A stretch of 64,000 nt of DNA from JAXLQL01 sp046331625 (GCA_046331625.1 JAXLQL010000007.1:248001-312000), one strand, 5' to 3'. Shown: positions 28,363 through 36,331, numbered from the stretch's first letter. The notes: generated by a model not told the origin, from the letters alone. Numbers and translations are program-made.

Positions 28363-28417
28363 TGTGGGGCAGGCTTCAGCCTGCGCGGGACTTCAGTCCC
28401 GCCCCAAAATCCGAATG
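28363..28417 (+). repeat. Double-hairpin repeat
   Basis: GCAGGCTTCAGCCTGC and GCGGGACTTCAGTCCCGC, then AAAATCCGAATG. It is in the 253-bp gap between the ATPase and nuclease genes. Upstream, 28240-28362 contains short imperfect repeats of CCTGGGCTC and GGCAGGCAATGCCCTG and no gene. Confidence 0.75.
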
Positions 28418-28451
28418 TTGTTACCTTATTGTCTCTAATTATCACAAAACC

Positions 28452-29111
28452 ATGGCAACTCTCCTGGAACCAACCTACTTCGTCGGCGTCGACCTCGGTC
28501 AACGCCGCGACCACACGGCGCTCGCCGTGATCGAAAGCGCCACCCTCATCCGTGACGAACGCGACCCCGTCAGCTTCGCCTTCCTCGAAGAGCACCGCCT
28601 CTCCGTCACCGCGCTCGAGCAACTCCCGCTCGGTATCCCATACACCACCATTGCCGGCTACATCGAGAAAGCAGTCGGCCACCAGAGCCTCTGGAAAAAC
28701 TGCCTCCTCGCCATCGATGCCACCGGTGTCGGCCAACCCATCTTTGACCTCCTCCGGAACTGCCGTCTCCCCGTCAAGGACCTCCGCGCTGTCATCATCA
28801 CCTCGGGCGAACGCCCCTCGCGCTCCGGCCACACCGACAACATCCCCCGCCGCGCGCTCCTCCACAATCTCCATTCGAGGACCATCGGCCGCCAGTACAA
28901 GGTCTCGGGCAAACTCCCCCACGCGCGCACACTCATCCGCGAACTCGCCCAACTCCAGGTCCGCCTCGATGACGCAGGTAACGAATCCATCGCGCCTTCG
29001 CAGCACTCCCAGCACGATGACCTCGTCTTCGCCACCGCCATCGCCCTCTGGTACGCCACCCGCTCCGGCGCGCGACCCACGCTCGCGCCCAAGCAAGGGC
29101 GGCTCTTATGA
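28452..29111 (+). CDS. Terminase large-subunit-like nuclease domain (stand-alone)
   Basis: A 219-residue RNase H/RuvC-fold protein equal to the C-terminal half of TerL. The three acidic metal-binding motifs are intact: GVDLGQRRDHTALAV (Asp14), AIDATGVGQPIFDLL (Asp89) and HDDLVFATAIALW (Asp190). In phage this domain cuts concatemeric DNA during packaging. It is separate from its ATPase partner gene, with a hairpin repeat between. All catalytic residues of both halves are kept, which argues for selection rather than decay. It abuts the ferredoxin gene (TGA then ATG). Confidence 0.85.
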   Translation: MATLLEPTYFVGVDLGQRRDHTALAVIESATLIRDERDPVSFAFLEEHRLSVTALEQLPLGIPYTTIAGYIEKAVGHQSLWKNCLLAIDATGVGQPIFDLLRNCRLPVKDLRAVIITSGERPSRSGHTDNIPRRALLHNLHSRTIGRQYKVSGKLPHARTLIRELAQLQVRLDDAGNESIAPSQHSQHDDLVFATAIALWYATRSGARPTLAPKQGRLL

Positions 29112-29552
29112 ATGCCTCGACCACGCATGGCATACTGGAATTTCCAGATGCAAGATTCCGATCGCGAGCGCCTCCTCCAGGTTGCGCGAGGCTTGAAGAT
29201 CGGCCAGATCGGCCGTCACATTTTTCTTTGCGCCGAGCAGGCCAAGCCCAAGTGCGCCACCGCCGAAGACAGCAACGCATCCTGGGAATTTCTCAAGAAG
29301 CGCCTCTCCGATCTAGGCCTCGCCAAAGCCGAGCCGTGCGTCTATCGCACCAAGGCGAATTGCCTCCGCGTGTGCGAGCAAGGCCCCATCGCCGTCGTCT
29401 ATCCGGACGGAACCTGGTACCACAGCGCCACGCCCGAGGTGCTCGAGCGAATCATCCAGGAGCATCTGATCGGCGGCAGTCCCGTGAGTGAGTTTGCCTT
29501 CGCCACCAATCCGCTTTCTGGTGAGGTAGGAGCAGCCGGGGACTCGAAGTGA
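29112..29552 (+). CDS. Thioredoxin-like [2Fe-2S] ferredoxin family protein
   Basis: A 146-residue cytoplasmic protein. RHIFLCAEQAKPKCATAEDS and later CVYRTKANCLRVCEQGPIAV give the four-Cys pattern of the thioredoxin-fold 2Fe-2S proteins (the NuoE-C-like COG3411 group), followed by YPDGTWYHSATPEVLERIIQ. An electron-transfer partner role is likely. The start may be ATG 29112 or an internal ATG at 29127 or 29148; the domain begins at DRERLLQVARGLKIG. Its stop overlaps cmk (GTGA). Confidence 0.85.
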   Translation: MPRPRMAYWNFQMQDSDRERLLQVARGLKIGQIGRHIFLCAEQAKPKCATAEDSNASWEFLKKRLSDLGLAKAEPCVYRTKANCLRVCEQGPIAVVYPDGTWYHSATPEVLERIIQEHLIGGSPVSEFAFATNPLSGEVGAAGDSK

Positions 29553-30241
29553 CGCGGCGCGTAGTGGTGGCCATCGACGGTCCGGGCGGCGCCGGCAAGA
29601 GTACCATCGCGCGCCGGCTCGCGGCCAAGCTCGGCTTCCTTTATATAGACACCGGCGCCATGTACCGCGCCGTGGCGCTCTGGGCGCGGCGGCAGGGCAA
29701 ATCGTGGGATGACGCGCTCGCCCTTGAGCAACTCGCCCTAGCCGCGGACATTACGCTCGAATCGAATCCCGCGCGCGTCACGCTCAACGGCGAAGACGTC
29801 ACGGAAGCGATCCGCGCGCCGGAGATCTCGCAGGGCGCATCGAAGGTCTCGGCGATCGGCGGCGTACGACGAGCGTTGGTCGAAAAGCAGCGGGCGATGG
29901 GCGACCGAACCTCGGTCGTCATGGAAGGCCGCGACATCGGCACGGTCGTGTTCCCTGCGGCGGACGTGAAGGTGTTCCTCGATGCGTCTGCGGAAGTACG
30001 TGCTGTGCGGCGTGTGAACGAACTGGCACTCAAGCCGGGCGCGCAACCGAGCTATGAACAGGTGCTGGCGGAGCTCAACGAACGCGACACACGCGATCGT
30101 ACCCGAAAGGAAGCTCCCCTGATGCAGGCGCCCGATGCCGAGTACTTCGATTCGAGCGGGTACACGATCGACGAAGTGGAAGAGAAGTTGCTCGAATTGA
30201 TCCGAAAGAAAACATCGAACGGGAAGGAATACGAGCGGTGA
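29549..30241 (+). CDS. cmk: Cytidylate kinase
   Basis: Phosphorylates CMP and dCMP with ATP in pyrimidine nucleotide synthesis. The 230-residue protein has the P-loop DGPGGAGKST (residues 10-19), the start YIDTGAMYRAVALWA of the CMP-binding domain, VMEGRDIGTVVFP with the conserved Arg-Asp, and the lid DTRDRTRKEAPL. The GTG start overlaps the ferredoxin stop. Its 3' end (stop 30239-30241) lies in a 35-bp sequence that is repeated exactly at the start of the aspartate kinase gene, so the two genes were probably once directly overlapping. Confidence 0.96.
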   Translation: MTRRVVVAIDGPGGAGKSTIARRLAAKLGFLYIDTGAMYRAVALWARRQGKSWDDALALEQLALAADITLESNPARVTLNGEDVTEAIRAPEISQGASKVSAIGGVRRALVEKQRAMGDRTSVVMEGRDIGTVVFPAADVKVFLDASAEVRAVRRVNELALKPGAQPSYEQVLAELNERDTRDRTRKEAPLMQAPDAEYFDSSGYTIDEVEEKLLELIRKKTSNGKEYER

Positions 30242-30280
30242 AGGATGTAGTGCCGGCTTCAGGCGCGTGCAGGCTTCAGG

Positions 30281-30365
30281 CATGTGGGGCAGGCTTCAGC
30301 CTGCGCGGGACTTCAGTCCCGCTGCCCGAACTCGCGTCGAGCCCTGTCAAAACACGCCGGCTCCG
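30281..30365 (+). repeat. Extended double-hairpin repeat, copy 1 of a 99-bp-spaced pair
   Basis: CATGTGGGGCAGGCTTCAGC with the usual two palindromes, then GCTGCCCGAACTCGCGTCG and AAAACACGCCGG. The 85 bp are repeated nearly exactly at 30380-30464. Confidence 0.75.
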
Positions 30366-30379
30366 GGCTTCGCGAGTTT

Positions 30380-30464
30380 CATGTGGGGCAGGCTTCAGCC
30401 TGCGCGGGACTTCAGTCCCGCTGCCCGAACTCGCGTCGAGCCCCGTGAAAACACGCCGGTCCCG
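30380..30464 (+). repeat. Extended double-hairpin repeat, copy 2
   Basis: Nearly identical to 30281-30365 (differences at CCCTGTCA versus CCCCGTGA and at the end). The pair shows that the element spreads or amplifies with at least 45 bp of downstream flank. Confidence 0.75.
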
Positions 30465-30486
30465 ATATCAGCACTGGCCTTGCCGT

Positions 30487-30526
30487 GTAGGGCGGGCTTT
30501 AGCCAGCGCGGGACTTCAGTCCCGCC
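30487..30526 (+). repeat. Double-hairpin repeat, GTAGGGCGGGC variant
   Basis: GTAGGGCGGGCTTTAGCCAG followed by GCGGGACTTCAGTCCCGC, identical in form to 26928-26967. It is the third element in the insertion between cmk and the aspartate kinase gene. Confidence 0.75.
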
Positions 30527-30596
30527 GTCGGCCCCACCCACCATCGCGCCGTAGGGCGAAATCAATTACGACATCGAACGGGAAGGAATACGAGCG

Positions 30597-32018
30597 GTGA
30601 AGGATCTGTTGGTCATGAAGTTCGGCGGAACCAGCATGGGCTCCGCCGAACGCATCAAAGTTGCGGCGCGGCTATCTCGCGAGCAGCAAGAGAAGCGACC
30701 CGCCGTGGTCGTCGTGTCAGCGATGTCGAAGGTAACGGACCTGTTGCTCGACACACTCCGCCGCGCCGAAGCGCGCGACGGCGACACCCTCGAGGCCAAT
30801 CTGCGCCAACTGGCCGAGCGTCATCTGGTGTGCTGCGGCGAACTGCTCTCGGGCGCAACGCTCGACGAAACCGTCAAGAACGTCGAGGACCTCGTAGCCG
30901 AATTCAGCCGCATCGCGCAAGGCATGCGCATGCTCGGCGAACTACCCCCGCGCTCCGTAGACGAAGCCATCGCCATCGGCGAGCGGCTCTCCGCCATGAT
31001 GCTCGCGGCCTATCTCAACAAGATCGGAGTCCGCGCGAAAGCCGTGAACGCGCGCGAAGTCATCGTCACGGACTCTGTGTTCGGCAACGCCACGCCTCTC
31101 ATGGGTCCGACAACCGAGAAGGCCCAGCGCTTGCTACGGCCGCTCGTCGAAGACGGCGTGCTCCCCGTAGTGACCGGCTTCAACGGAGCCACCGCCGACG
31201 GTCGCCCCACCACGCTCGGGCGCGGAGGCTCTGACTTCTCCGCCTCCATCCTCGCCGCCGCGCTCGATGCCACCGAGCTCTGGATCTGGACCGACGTCGA
31301 CGGCATCATGACCGCCGATCCTCGCATCGTGCGCGACCCCGCAGTGCTTGACGAAGTCACCTATCGCGAAGCAGCCGAGCTCGCCTACAACGGAGCCAAG
31401 GTGCTGCACCCGCGAACGCTCGCGCCTCTCGTCGAGCAGCAGATCCCCGTGTGGAGCAAGAACAGCTTCGCCCCGGAGAAGCCCGGAACCAAGATCGTGC
31501 CGGAAGTGAAAGCGCCTCCGGGCGCCCGCGCGGTCACTTCGATGGCGAACGTGGCGCTCGTCTCGGTGGAGCCCGCCAGCCCCGAGATCTCGGGCACCAG
31601 GATCATGGGCCGTGCGCTCGATGCACTGGGCGCCACGAGCGCAGAAGTGCTCGCGCTCACCAGTTCGAGCTACCGCCAGAGCTTCTGCTTCCTGGTGCGC
31701 AAAGACGAGTTGCCGCGGGCCATCGAAGCGCTGGAAGCAGGCTTGTCGCTCGAACTCGCCCACGGTTACCTGAAACCCCTCGAGATCAATGACAGCGTCG
31801 GATTGCTCGCGGTCGTAGGTGAAGGCATGCGCGGCAGCCCCGGCCTCGCGGGCCGCATCTTCACCGCCATCTCGCGGCAGAAGGTGAACATCATCGCCAT
31901 CGCCCAAGGCTCGAGCGAGCTGACCATCGCGATCGTTGTGTCGCGCGACGGGCTCGACAAGGCAGTCCGCGCCGTCCATGAGGAGTGCAAGATGGGCGAA
32001 CTCGCACAGCGGCGATAG
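30597..32018 (+). CDS. lysC: Aspartate kinase
   Basis: Phosphorylates aspartate, the first step to lysine, threonine and methionine. The 473-residue monofunctional enzyme has KFGGTSMGS (residues 8-16), the central TTLGRGGSDFSASILAAALD with catalytic Asp, WTDVDGIMTADPR, and two C-terminal ACT regulatory domains (SVEPASPEISGTRIMGRALD; LAVVGEGMRGSPGLAGRIF), so feedback control by end-product amino acids is expected. The start is GTG 30597 with GGAAGGA at 30580-30586; both lie in the right copy of the 35-bp direct repeat, so translation signals survived the insertion. Confidence 0.95.
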   Translation: MKDLLVMKFGGTSMGSAERIKVAARLSREQQEKRPAVVVVSAMSKVTDLLLDTLRRAEARDGDTLEANLRQLAERHLVCCGELLSGATLDETVKNVEDLVAEFSRIAQGMRMLGELPPRSVDEAIAIGERLSAMMLAAYLNKIGVRAKAVNAREVIVTDSVFGNATPLMGPTTEKAQRLLRPLVEDGVLPVVTGFNGATADGRPTTLGRGGSDFSASILAAALDATELWIWTDVDGIMTADPRIVRDPAVLDEVTYREAAELAYNGAKVLHPRTLAPLVEQQIPVWSKNSFAPEKPGTKIVPEVKAPPGARAVTSMANVALVSVEPASPEISGTRIMGRALDALGATSAEVLALTSSSYRQSFCFLVRKDELPRAIEALEAGLSLELAHGYLKPLEINDSVGLLAVVGEGMRGSPGLAGRIFTAISRQKVNIIAIAQGSSELTIAIVVSRDGLDKAVRAVHEECKMGELAQRR

Positions 32019-32019
32019 C

Positions 32020-32712
32020 TCACACGCCGCGGTGATTCACTTCGCGAACGATGCGCCCGTCCTCGAGCGTGATCACGCGATCCGCTACATCGCCGAACGC
32101 CGGGTTGTGCGTGGTTAGCAAGACCGTGAGGCCTTCCTCGCGGGCAAGCTGCCGAAACAGCGCCACGATCGATTCGCCCGTGGCCTTGTCGAGGTTCCCA
32201 GTCGGCTCATCGGCCACCAGAATCTTCGGTTCCACCATGAGCGCGCGCGCAATCGCCACGCGCTGCATCTGGCCGCCCGAGAGCTCGCGCGGAAGATGAT
32301 CCGCGCGCTCGGTCAAGCCGACCGCTTTCAGAATATCCTTCGTCCGGTTCGAATCGATCCGGACGCCGAGAAATGTCAAAGGTAACTCTACGTTCTCAGT
32401 AACAGTAAGTGTAGGGAGGAGCGAAAAATTTTGAAACACGAAGCCCAAGACGCCTCGTCTCACCTCGACCAGTTCGTCCTCGGACAAACCGGCGACCTGC
32501 TTGCCTGCTACCGTGAGCGAGCCCTCCGAGGGCGCGTCCAGGCACGAGAGCACGTTGATCAGCGTCGTCTTGCCCGACCCGGAAGGCCCGAGGATCGACA
32601 CGATCTCGCCCTTTCGAATCGAGATATCCACGCCGTCGAGCGCCTTCACGGTTTCGCTCCCGCGATGATAGTAACGCTTCAGGCCCTTGCCTTCGATAAT
32701 GACGTCGCTCAT
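32020..32712 (-). CDS. ABC transporter ATP-binding protein, LolD/MacB type
   Basis: A 230-residue ATPase: Walker A GPSGSGKTT (42-50), Q-loop FVFQNFSLL, signature LSGGQ (144-148), Walker B ILVADEP (164-170), switch His in LTTHNP. The short form and 'LLPTLTVTENVELPL' place it in the LolD/MacB/FtsE group, which powers FtsX-like permeases that act mechanically on periplasmic partners. It lies 3 bp after the permease stop and is the last gene in a minus-strand run from 36784. Confidence 0.93.
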   Translation of the reverse strand: MSDVIIEGKGLKRYYHRGSETVKALDGVDISIRKGEIVSILGPSGSGKTTLINVLSCLDAPSEGSLTVAGKQVAGLSEDELVEVRRGVLGFVFQNFSLLPTLTVTENVELPLTFLGVRIDSNRTKDILKAVGLTERADHLPRELSGGQMQRVAIARALMVEPKILVADEPTGNLDKATGESIVALFRQLAREEGLTVLLTTHNPAFGDVADRVITLEDGRIVREVNHRGV

Positions 32713-32715
32713 GAC

Positions 32716-34002
32716 TTACACTCCCTTGCTGATGGCTTCCACCGGACGCATCGACGAGGCGCGCCAAGCCGGGTACAAGCCGCCGAAGAACCCGAGCGCA
32801 ACGGCGCCGGCGATCGCGTAACCGATCACTGCCCCAGTAATGTTGACGATCGAGCCCGACACTCCCATGTCAGCCAGCGACTTGATTGCTCGCTCCACCA
32901 GGCCCGATCCGGCGACGGCGGCCACGCTCCCCACAACCGCGCCCATCAGGCAGATCATCACCGTCTCGATCCAGATGAGTTGGAAGATCGACGAGCGGCG
33001 CGCGCCGAGCGCCTTCATGATGCCGATCTCGGACGTGCGCTCGTAAACGCTCATCAGGATCGTGTTCACCACTCCGATCAGAGCGACAATCACCGCGATC
33101 ACCGCCACCGCCGCGATCATCGTCTGCGCCGTTGCCACCAGGCCCACCAGCGTGGTCTTCACCTGCTGCAGCCCCACCACCTGAACCTCGGGCAGTTTCA
33201 ACCAACGCGTCTCGAATTCGCGCAGTTGGAACGAGCTGAACTTCTTCAGCTTGATGCCGAGGATCGTCAACTGATCCGGACGGCCGAAGTACTCGCGCGC
33301 AGCGGCGATCGGCATGAATACGGTCCCATCGTCCTGCGTTCCCGTGCGGTCGAGAACACCCACCACTTTGAACTCGTGCATCACCGCATCCGGCTTTCCC
33401 GCGGGTGTGATCGACGCATAGAAGGTGTCGCCGACCTTGCGCTGCTCGTACTCGGCAGCTTCGAATCCGAGGACGACTTCGTTCTTCGCATCGGCTGGGA
33501 ACCAACGCCCGTGGTCGTAACCGGCCCCGCTCTTGAAGGTGATCCACGGCTTCATCACCCGATAACTGGGAACCTCGATTCCGCTGATCACAGAGAAGTT
33601 CGCGCCGGCCGCGGCATCGTCGCGAATGCCGCTCCCTTGCTTCTGCGCAACGCCAACGAAGATCGGCGTGATGCTCTCGATATCGGGGTCGCCTTTGACC
33701 TTGTCGTAGGTGTCGGCCGGAAGATACAGCAGTCCCGTGCCGCCCTTCAGCATCATGGTCGCGGCTTCGTAGGGACAGCCCTTCGCCATGATCATCACCT
33801 GAAAGCCCAGCATGTTGATGCTCCGGTCAATGGCCCCGCGATACCCGAGCATGAACCCGCCGAGCGAGACCGCCACGGTCACGGCCAGCGCCACGCCGGC
33901 CACCGTAAGCGCCGTGCGCACGGGCCTCCTGCGCAGGTTCTTCAGCGCGAGCGCGAAGTAGCGCCCAAGCACGAAGCTGTCCGATTTCCATTCGGTCGCC
34001 AT
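32716..34002 (-). CDS. ABC transporter permease, FtsX/MacB family
   Basis: A ~428-residue permease with the MacB layout: one N-terminal transmembrane helix (RTALTVAGVALAVTVAVSLGGFM), a large periplasmic domain, and three C-terminal helices (TMIAAVAVIAVIVALIGVVNTILMSV, then a segment near VMICLMGAVVGSVAAV, and AIAGAVALGFFGGLYPAW). MNTIL-M-S-V-x-E-R-T-x-E-I-G-I-M-K-A-L-G-A is the typical FtsX signature. ATG 34002 is chosen; an upstream in-frame start at 34035 would lie in the OB-fold gene. It pairs with the adjacent ATPase. Confidence 0.92.
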   Translation of the reverse strand: MATEWKSDSFVLGRYFALALKNLRRRPVRTALTVAGVALAVTVAVSLGGFMLGYRGAIDRSINMLGFQVMIMAKGCPYEAATMMLKGGTGLLYLPADTYDKVKGDPDIESITPIFVGVAQKQGSGIRDDAAAGANFSVISGIEVPSYRVMKPWITFKSGAGYDHGRWFPADAKNEVVLGFEAAEYEQRKVGDTFYASITPAGKPDAVMHEFKVVGVLDRTGTQDDGTVFMPIAAAREYFGRPDQLTILGIKLKKFSSFQLREFETRWLKLPEVQVVGLQQVKTTLVGLVATAQTMIAAVAVIAVIVALIGVVNTILMSVYERTSEIGIMKALGARRSSIFQLIWIETVMICLMGAVVGSVAAVAGSGLVERAIKSLADMGVSGSIVNITGAVIGYAIAGAVALGFFGGLYPAWRASSMRPVEAISKGV

Positions 34003-34381
34003 AGTCACCACACTCGAACTCGATTCCGCTGGCATAGAGTTGATAACCGTCGCTGAAGGGAACGATCTGTCCCTCGACCTTCGCCGGGCGCCCTTCGCGC
34101 ATCGGCGCCGTCATCGCGATGTCCTTCAACTCCACACGCAAGGTCTTGCCTCCGGAGTGAAAGAAGAAGAAGCACCCCATCGACTGGCACTGCTCGGAGA
34201 TGCGCCCTTCGGTGCGAACCATCTTGCCGAGGTACTCCTTGGGACGCTCCACGAGTTCAGCAACGGGAACCGCCGTGGCCTTCGTGAACTCGCCGTACAC
34301 CGACGGCGTTCTCGTGGCCTTCCAAAGGAAGAACGCTCCGGCCAGAAGCGTTACACCGCAGATGGCAAATATGGTTTTCAT
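33827..34381 (-). CDS. Membrane-anchored OB-fold-like protein; 3' end probably frameshifted
   Basis: An N-terminal helix (MKTIFAICGVTLLAGAFFLW) anchors a periplasmic domain: VERPKEYLGKMVRTEGRISEQCQSMGCFFFF, then KVEGQIVPFSDGYQLYASGIEFE. This resembles small OB-fold proteins (DUF4920-like) with a Cys-x4-Gly-Cys motif. The natural end is probably near GIEFE: a TGA two bases before the permease ATG (34005-34007) is out of frame by one, so the frame instead reads 55 implausible Arg/Gly-rich residues into the permease. A one-base indel near the end is the simplest explanation. SD AAAGGA precedes the start. Confidence 0.75.
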   Translation of the reverse strand: MKTIFAICGVTLLAGAFFLWKATRTPSVYGEFTKATAVPVAELVERPKEYLGKMVRTEGRISEQCQSMGCFFFFHSGGKTLRVELKDIAMTAPMREGRPAKVEGQIVPFSDGYQLYASGIEFECGDYGDRMEIGQLRAWALLRARAEEPAQEARAHGAYGGRRGAGRDRGGLARRVHARVSRGH

Positions 34382-34383
34382 GT

Positions 34384-35076
34384 TCAGTCCTTTTTCGCTT
34401 TCGCTTTGTCGGTAGCCTGCTTCGCGCGTTCGAAGAACGGCTCGAAGCGCCTTCCATAGACGAAGAAATCGAGCAGTACGAGGTTCTTTCGCACTCCGCG
34501 GATCGAGGCGCGATAGTCGGGTTCGCCGCTCGCATCGATGGCGGGCGGCTTGATGGCGGCCACTTTGTCGGCTTTGGCAGCCGGGTCTACGGCTGAGTAG
34601 TAGTCGTGCTTGTAGAGGTCGCCGAGATCGAGTCCGGTGAACTGCGCGCGGAACTCCTTGCTGCGGAGTTGCTTCGCCGCTGGGCTTTCGAGCCGCTGAA
34701 AGAAGAAGCTCTTGATCGCAGCCGTGCCGGGATCGGTGGATAGGAACACCTGGATCACTCCGCCCTTGCCGGGAACATTGACTCCGTGAACGACGCCGAT
34801 TTTGGCGGAGCCGTTGAACACGGAGTAGACCGTGTACGGCGTCTCGTAGGTCTCGTAGATCGGGTCGAGACTGCTTCCGAGCCTCGCCTTCAAGCTCTTG
34901 AAGAGCTCGGCCCCGCCCGCCAGCCGCGGGAACTCGAATAGGTCCTCTTTGAAGCTCGTCATGGCTGGATAGAGATACTTCAAATCCTCGGCCGGATTGC
35001 TCAGTGTGCAGCCGATAGCGCCGAAGACGGCGCTCGTCGAAAGAACAGTCAGTAACAATGCGAGAGGTAGTTTCAT
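34384..35076 (-). CDS. Exported protein with FMN-binding-domain-like features
   Basis: Start ATG 35076 follows AGGAG and yields signal peptide MKLPLALLLTVLSTSAVFGA and a 230-residue product. The part reading YSVFNGSAKIGVVHGVNVPG, then VIQVFLSTDPGTAAIKSFFF with ESP and FRAQFTG following, resembles the FMN_bind pattern of RnfG/NosR-type periplasmic proteins (V...G...G then ESP and F-x-x-Q-F-x-G). The flavin-linking Thr motif could not be confirmed. It sits 2 bp before the OB-fold start, 10 bp after the porin gene, so in the same operon. Confidence 0.6.
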   Translation of the reverse strand: MKLPLALLLTVLSTSAVFGAIGCTLSNPAEDLKYLYPAMTSFKEDLFEFPRLAGGAELFKSLKARLGSSLDPIYETYETPYTVYSVFNGSAKIGVVHGVNVPGKGGVIQVFLSTDPGTAAIKSFFFQRLESPAAKQLRSKEFRAQFTGLDLGDLYKHDYYSAVDPAAKADKVAAIKPPAIDASGEPDYRASIRGVRKNLVLLDFFVYGRRFEPFFERAKQATDKAKAKKD

Positions 35077-35086
35077 GCGAGATCTC

Positions 35087-36331
35087 CTAACGATAGAAGT
35101 AGTACTGAAGCGCGATGACGGTGGCCGGTGGCCCGTGCATGCGCTCGATCTGGCGCTCCACGTTGAGCTTGATCCAGTGCAGATTCGAGCTCGCGACATC
35201 GTTGCGGAAGTACCAGGTGAACTCGGCGATCATCGACGCATCTGCGCCGAGCCCATCCTGAGCGAAGCGCCTGTACTGCGCCGCCACTCCCCAACGCCGC
35301 GAGGAGTGCAGATACTCGGCTTGGTGGAGTTGCGTGAAGAGGCTGATCCTCTGATCGGCGCCGCCGCTCAACTCCGACGTGAACGTGAGCGTGCCATTCG
35401 AAACCGGCTTGCGGTACCTTCCATCCAGCCCCACGCGCCGGGTTTCGATCGGCGCCGCTTTGGAGTGAAGGCGCTCGGTTGCTTCGGGATCCAGACGTTC
35501 GCCCGCCAGAACCGACACTCCACCTTCGAGCCCGTAGCGCGAGCTGAAGTGATTGGCGAGACTGAGCCGCAGTGCGCCGAGCCCGCTCTGGCCTTTGTAG
35601 GCCACGTCGTAACCAGACCCGGTCAGATAGTATGCGTCGTAATTGAGATACCGGTTCAGCGATCCTTGGAAGCCGGCGTACCAGTCGCGCTCGAAGCCGA
35701 AGTTCCGCTCGTTCGAAAGCTGCAGAACCGTGCCGTGCGTGTCGGTCTGCAGGTTGAGTCCGAACGGAACATAGAAGCGGCCCACGCGAAAGTTGAAGCG
35801 GCCCAGGTTCTGGCGCCGCGCATTCTCGCCCAGCAGGGGATCGAGCACGTTGTAGAAATCGAGATAGAGGTTGTGATACTCGAACGCCCAGCCGGGCCTC
35901 ATGGCGCCTTCCATGTCGTTCAGCACCGGGTTGTAGCGGTCGCGCCGAACGAGCCTTCCCTGGAAGTCGAAGCTGGCGATGGTCCGCGTTTGAGACGAGA
36001 ACTTCTTCAATACCTCGAACCCGGCCGACTGGCGGCTGGCGAGCTTCTCGTGCTGCATGGTGTCGAACTGCGACATGATCTCCTTACGAAATCCGAAATT
36101 CTCTTGGAAGAACCGCTGCACCCACGAGGGCTGCGGCTTGGTCTCGCTCGCCGTCTGTTCCGTCGGCGCGACTCCGGCGAATGGATCATCCGCCGTGGCC
36201 GGGGGATTGGCCGGCGTCTGAGCTTCAGCTTCTTTTCTCTGTGGCTCTTGCGGCTCGCGAGCGTTGGCCAGCGAGACAGCGAGGCCGAGAAAGCACAAAG
36301 CACGCCGGATGGTTTTTCCCTGAGGGAACAT
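35087..36331 (-). CDS. Outer-membrane porin-like beta-barrel protein
   Basis: A 414-residue exported protein: signal peptide (ALCFLGLAVSLANA), a Pro/Glu/Ala-rich stretch and a short helix (FFQENFGFRKEIMSQFD), then amphipathic strands with alternating aromatics (GWAFEYHNLYLDFYNVLD, RFNFRVGRFYVPFGLNLQTD, RWGVAAQYRRFAQDG, FTWYFRNDV). It ends QYYFYR with aromatics at alternate positions, as barrel proteins do. It resembles phosphate-selective porin O/P-like proteins; the substrate is unknown. Position upstream of an ABC transporter suggests import/export across both membranes. Confidence 0.75.
   Translation of the reverse strand: MFPQGKTIRRALCFLGLAVSLANAREPQEPQRKEAEAQTPANPPATADDPFAGVAPTEQTASETKPQPSWVQRFFQENFGFRKEIMSQFDTMQHEKLASRQSAGFEVLKKFSSQTRTIASFDFQGRLVRRDRYNPVLNDMEGAMRPGWAFEYHNLYLDFYNVLDPLLGENARRQNLGRFNFRVGRFYVPFGLNLQTDTHGTVLQLSNERNFGFERDWYAGFQGSLNRYLNYDAYYLTGSGYDVAYKGQSGLGALRLSLANHFSSRYGLEGGVSVLAGERLDPEATERLHSKAAPIETRRVGLDGRYRKPVSNGTLTFTSELSGGADQRISLFTQLHQAEYLHSSRRWGVAAQYRRFAQDGLGADASMIAEFTWYFRNDVASSNLHWIKLNVERQIERMHGPPATVIALQYYFYR

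Larger units (their letters stand above)
30212..30605 (+). repeat. 35-bp exact direct repeat flanking a 359-bp insertion
   Basis: The 35 bp at 30212-30246 (starting ACATCGAACGGGAAGG, ending GGTGAAGGAT) occurs again at 30571-30605 without mismatch. The left copy carries the cmk stop, the right copy the aspartate kinase GTG start. The DNA between consists almost entirely of hairpin-repeat units, and no gene is seen in it (30242-30596). The arrangement resembles a repeat-element insertion with duplication of the target. Confidence 0.8.

Noticed and set aside
26194..29111. Prophage
   Set aside because: Terminase domains are present but no capsid, portal, tail, lysis, integrase or repressor genes are within reach; housekeeping genes follow immediately.
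30281..30526. CRISPR-like array
   Set aside because: Only two long units 99 bp apart plus a variant unit; no short regular spacers and no cas genes. It is a repeat-element cluster.
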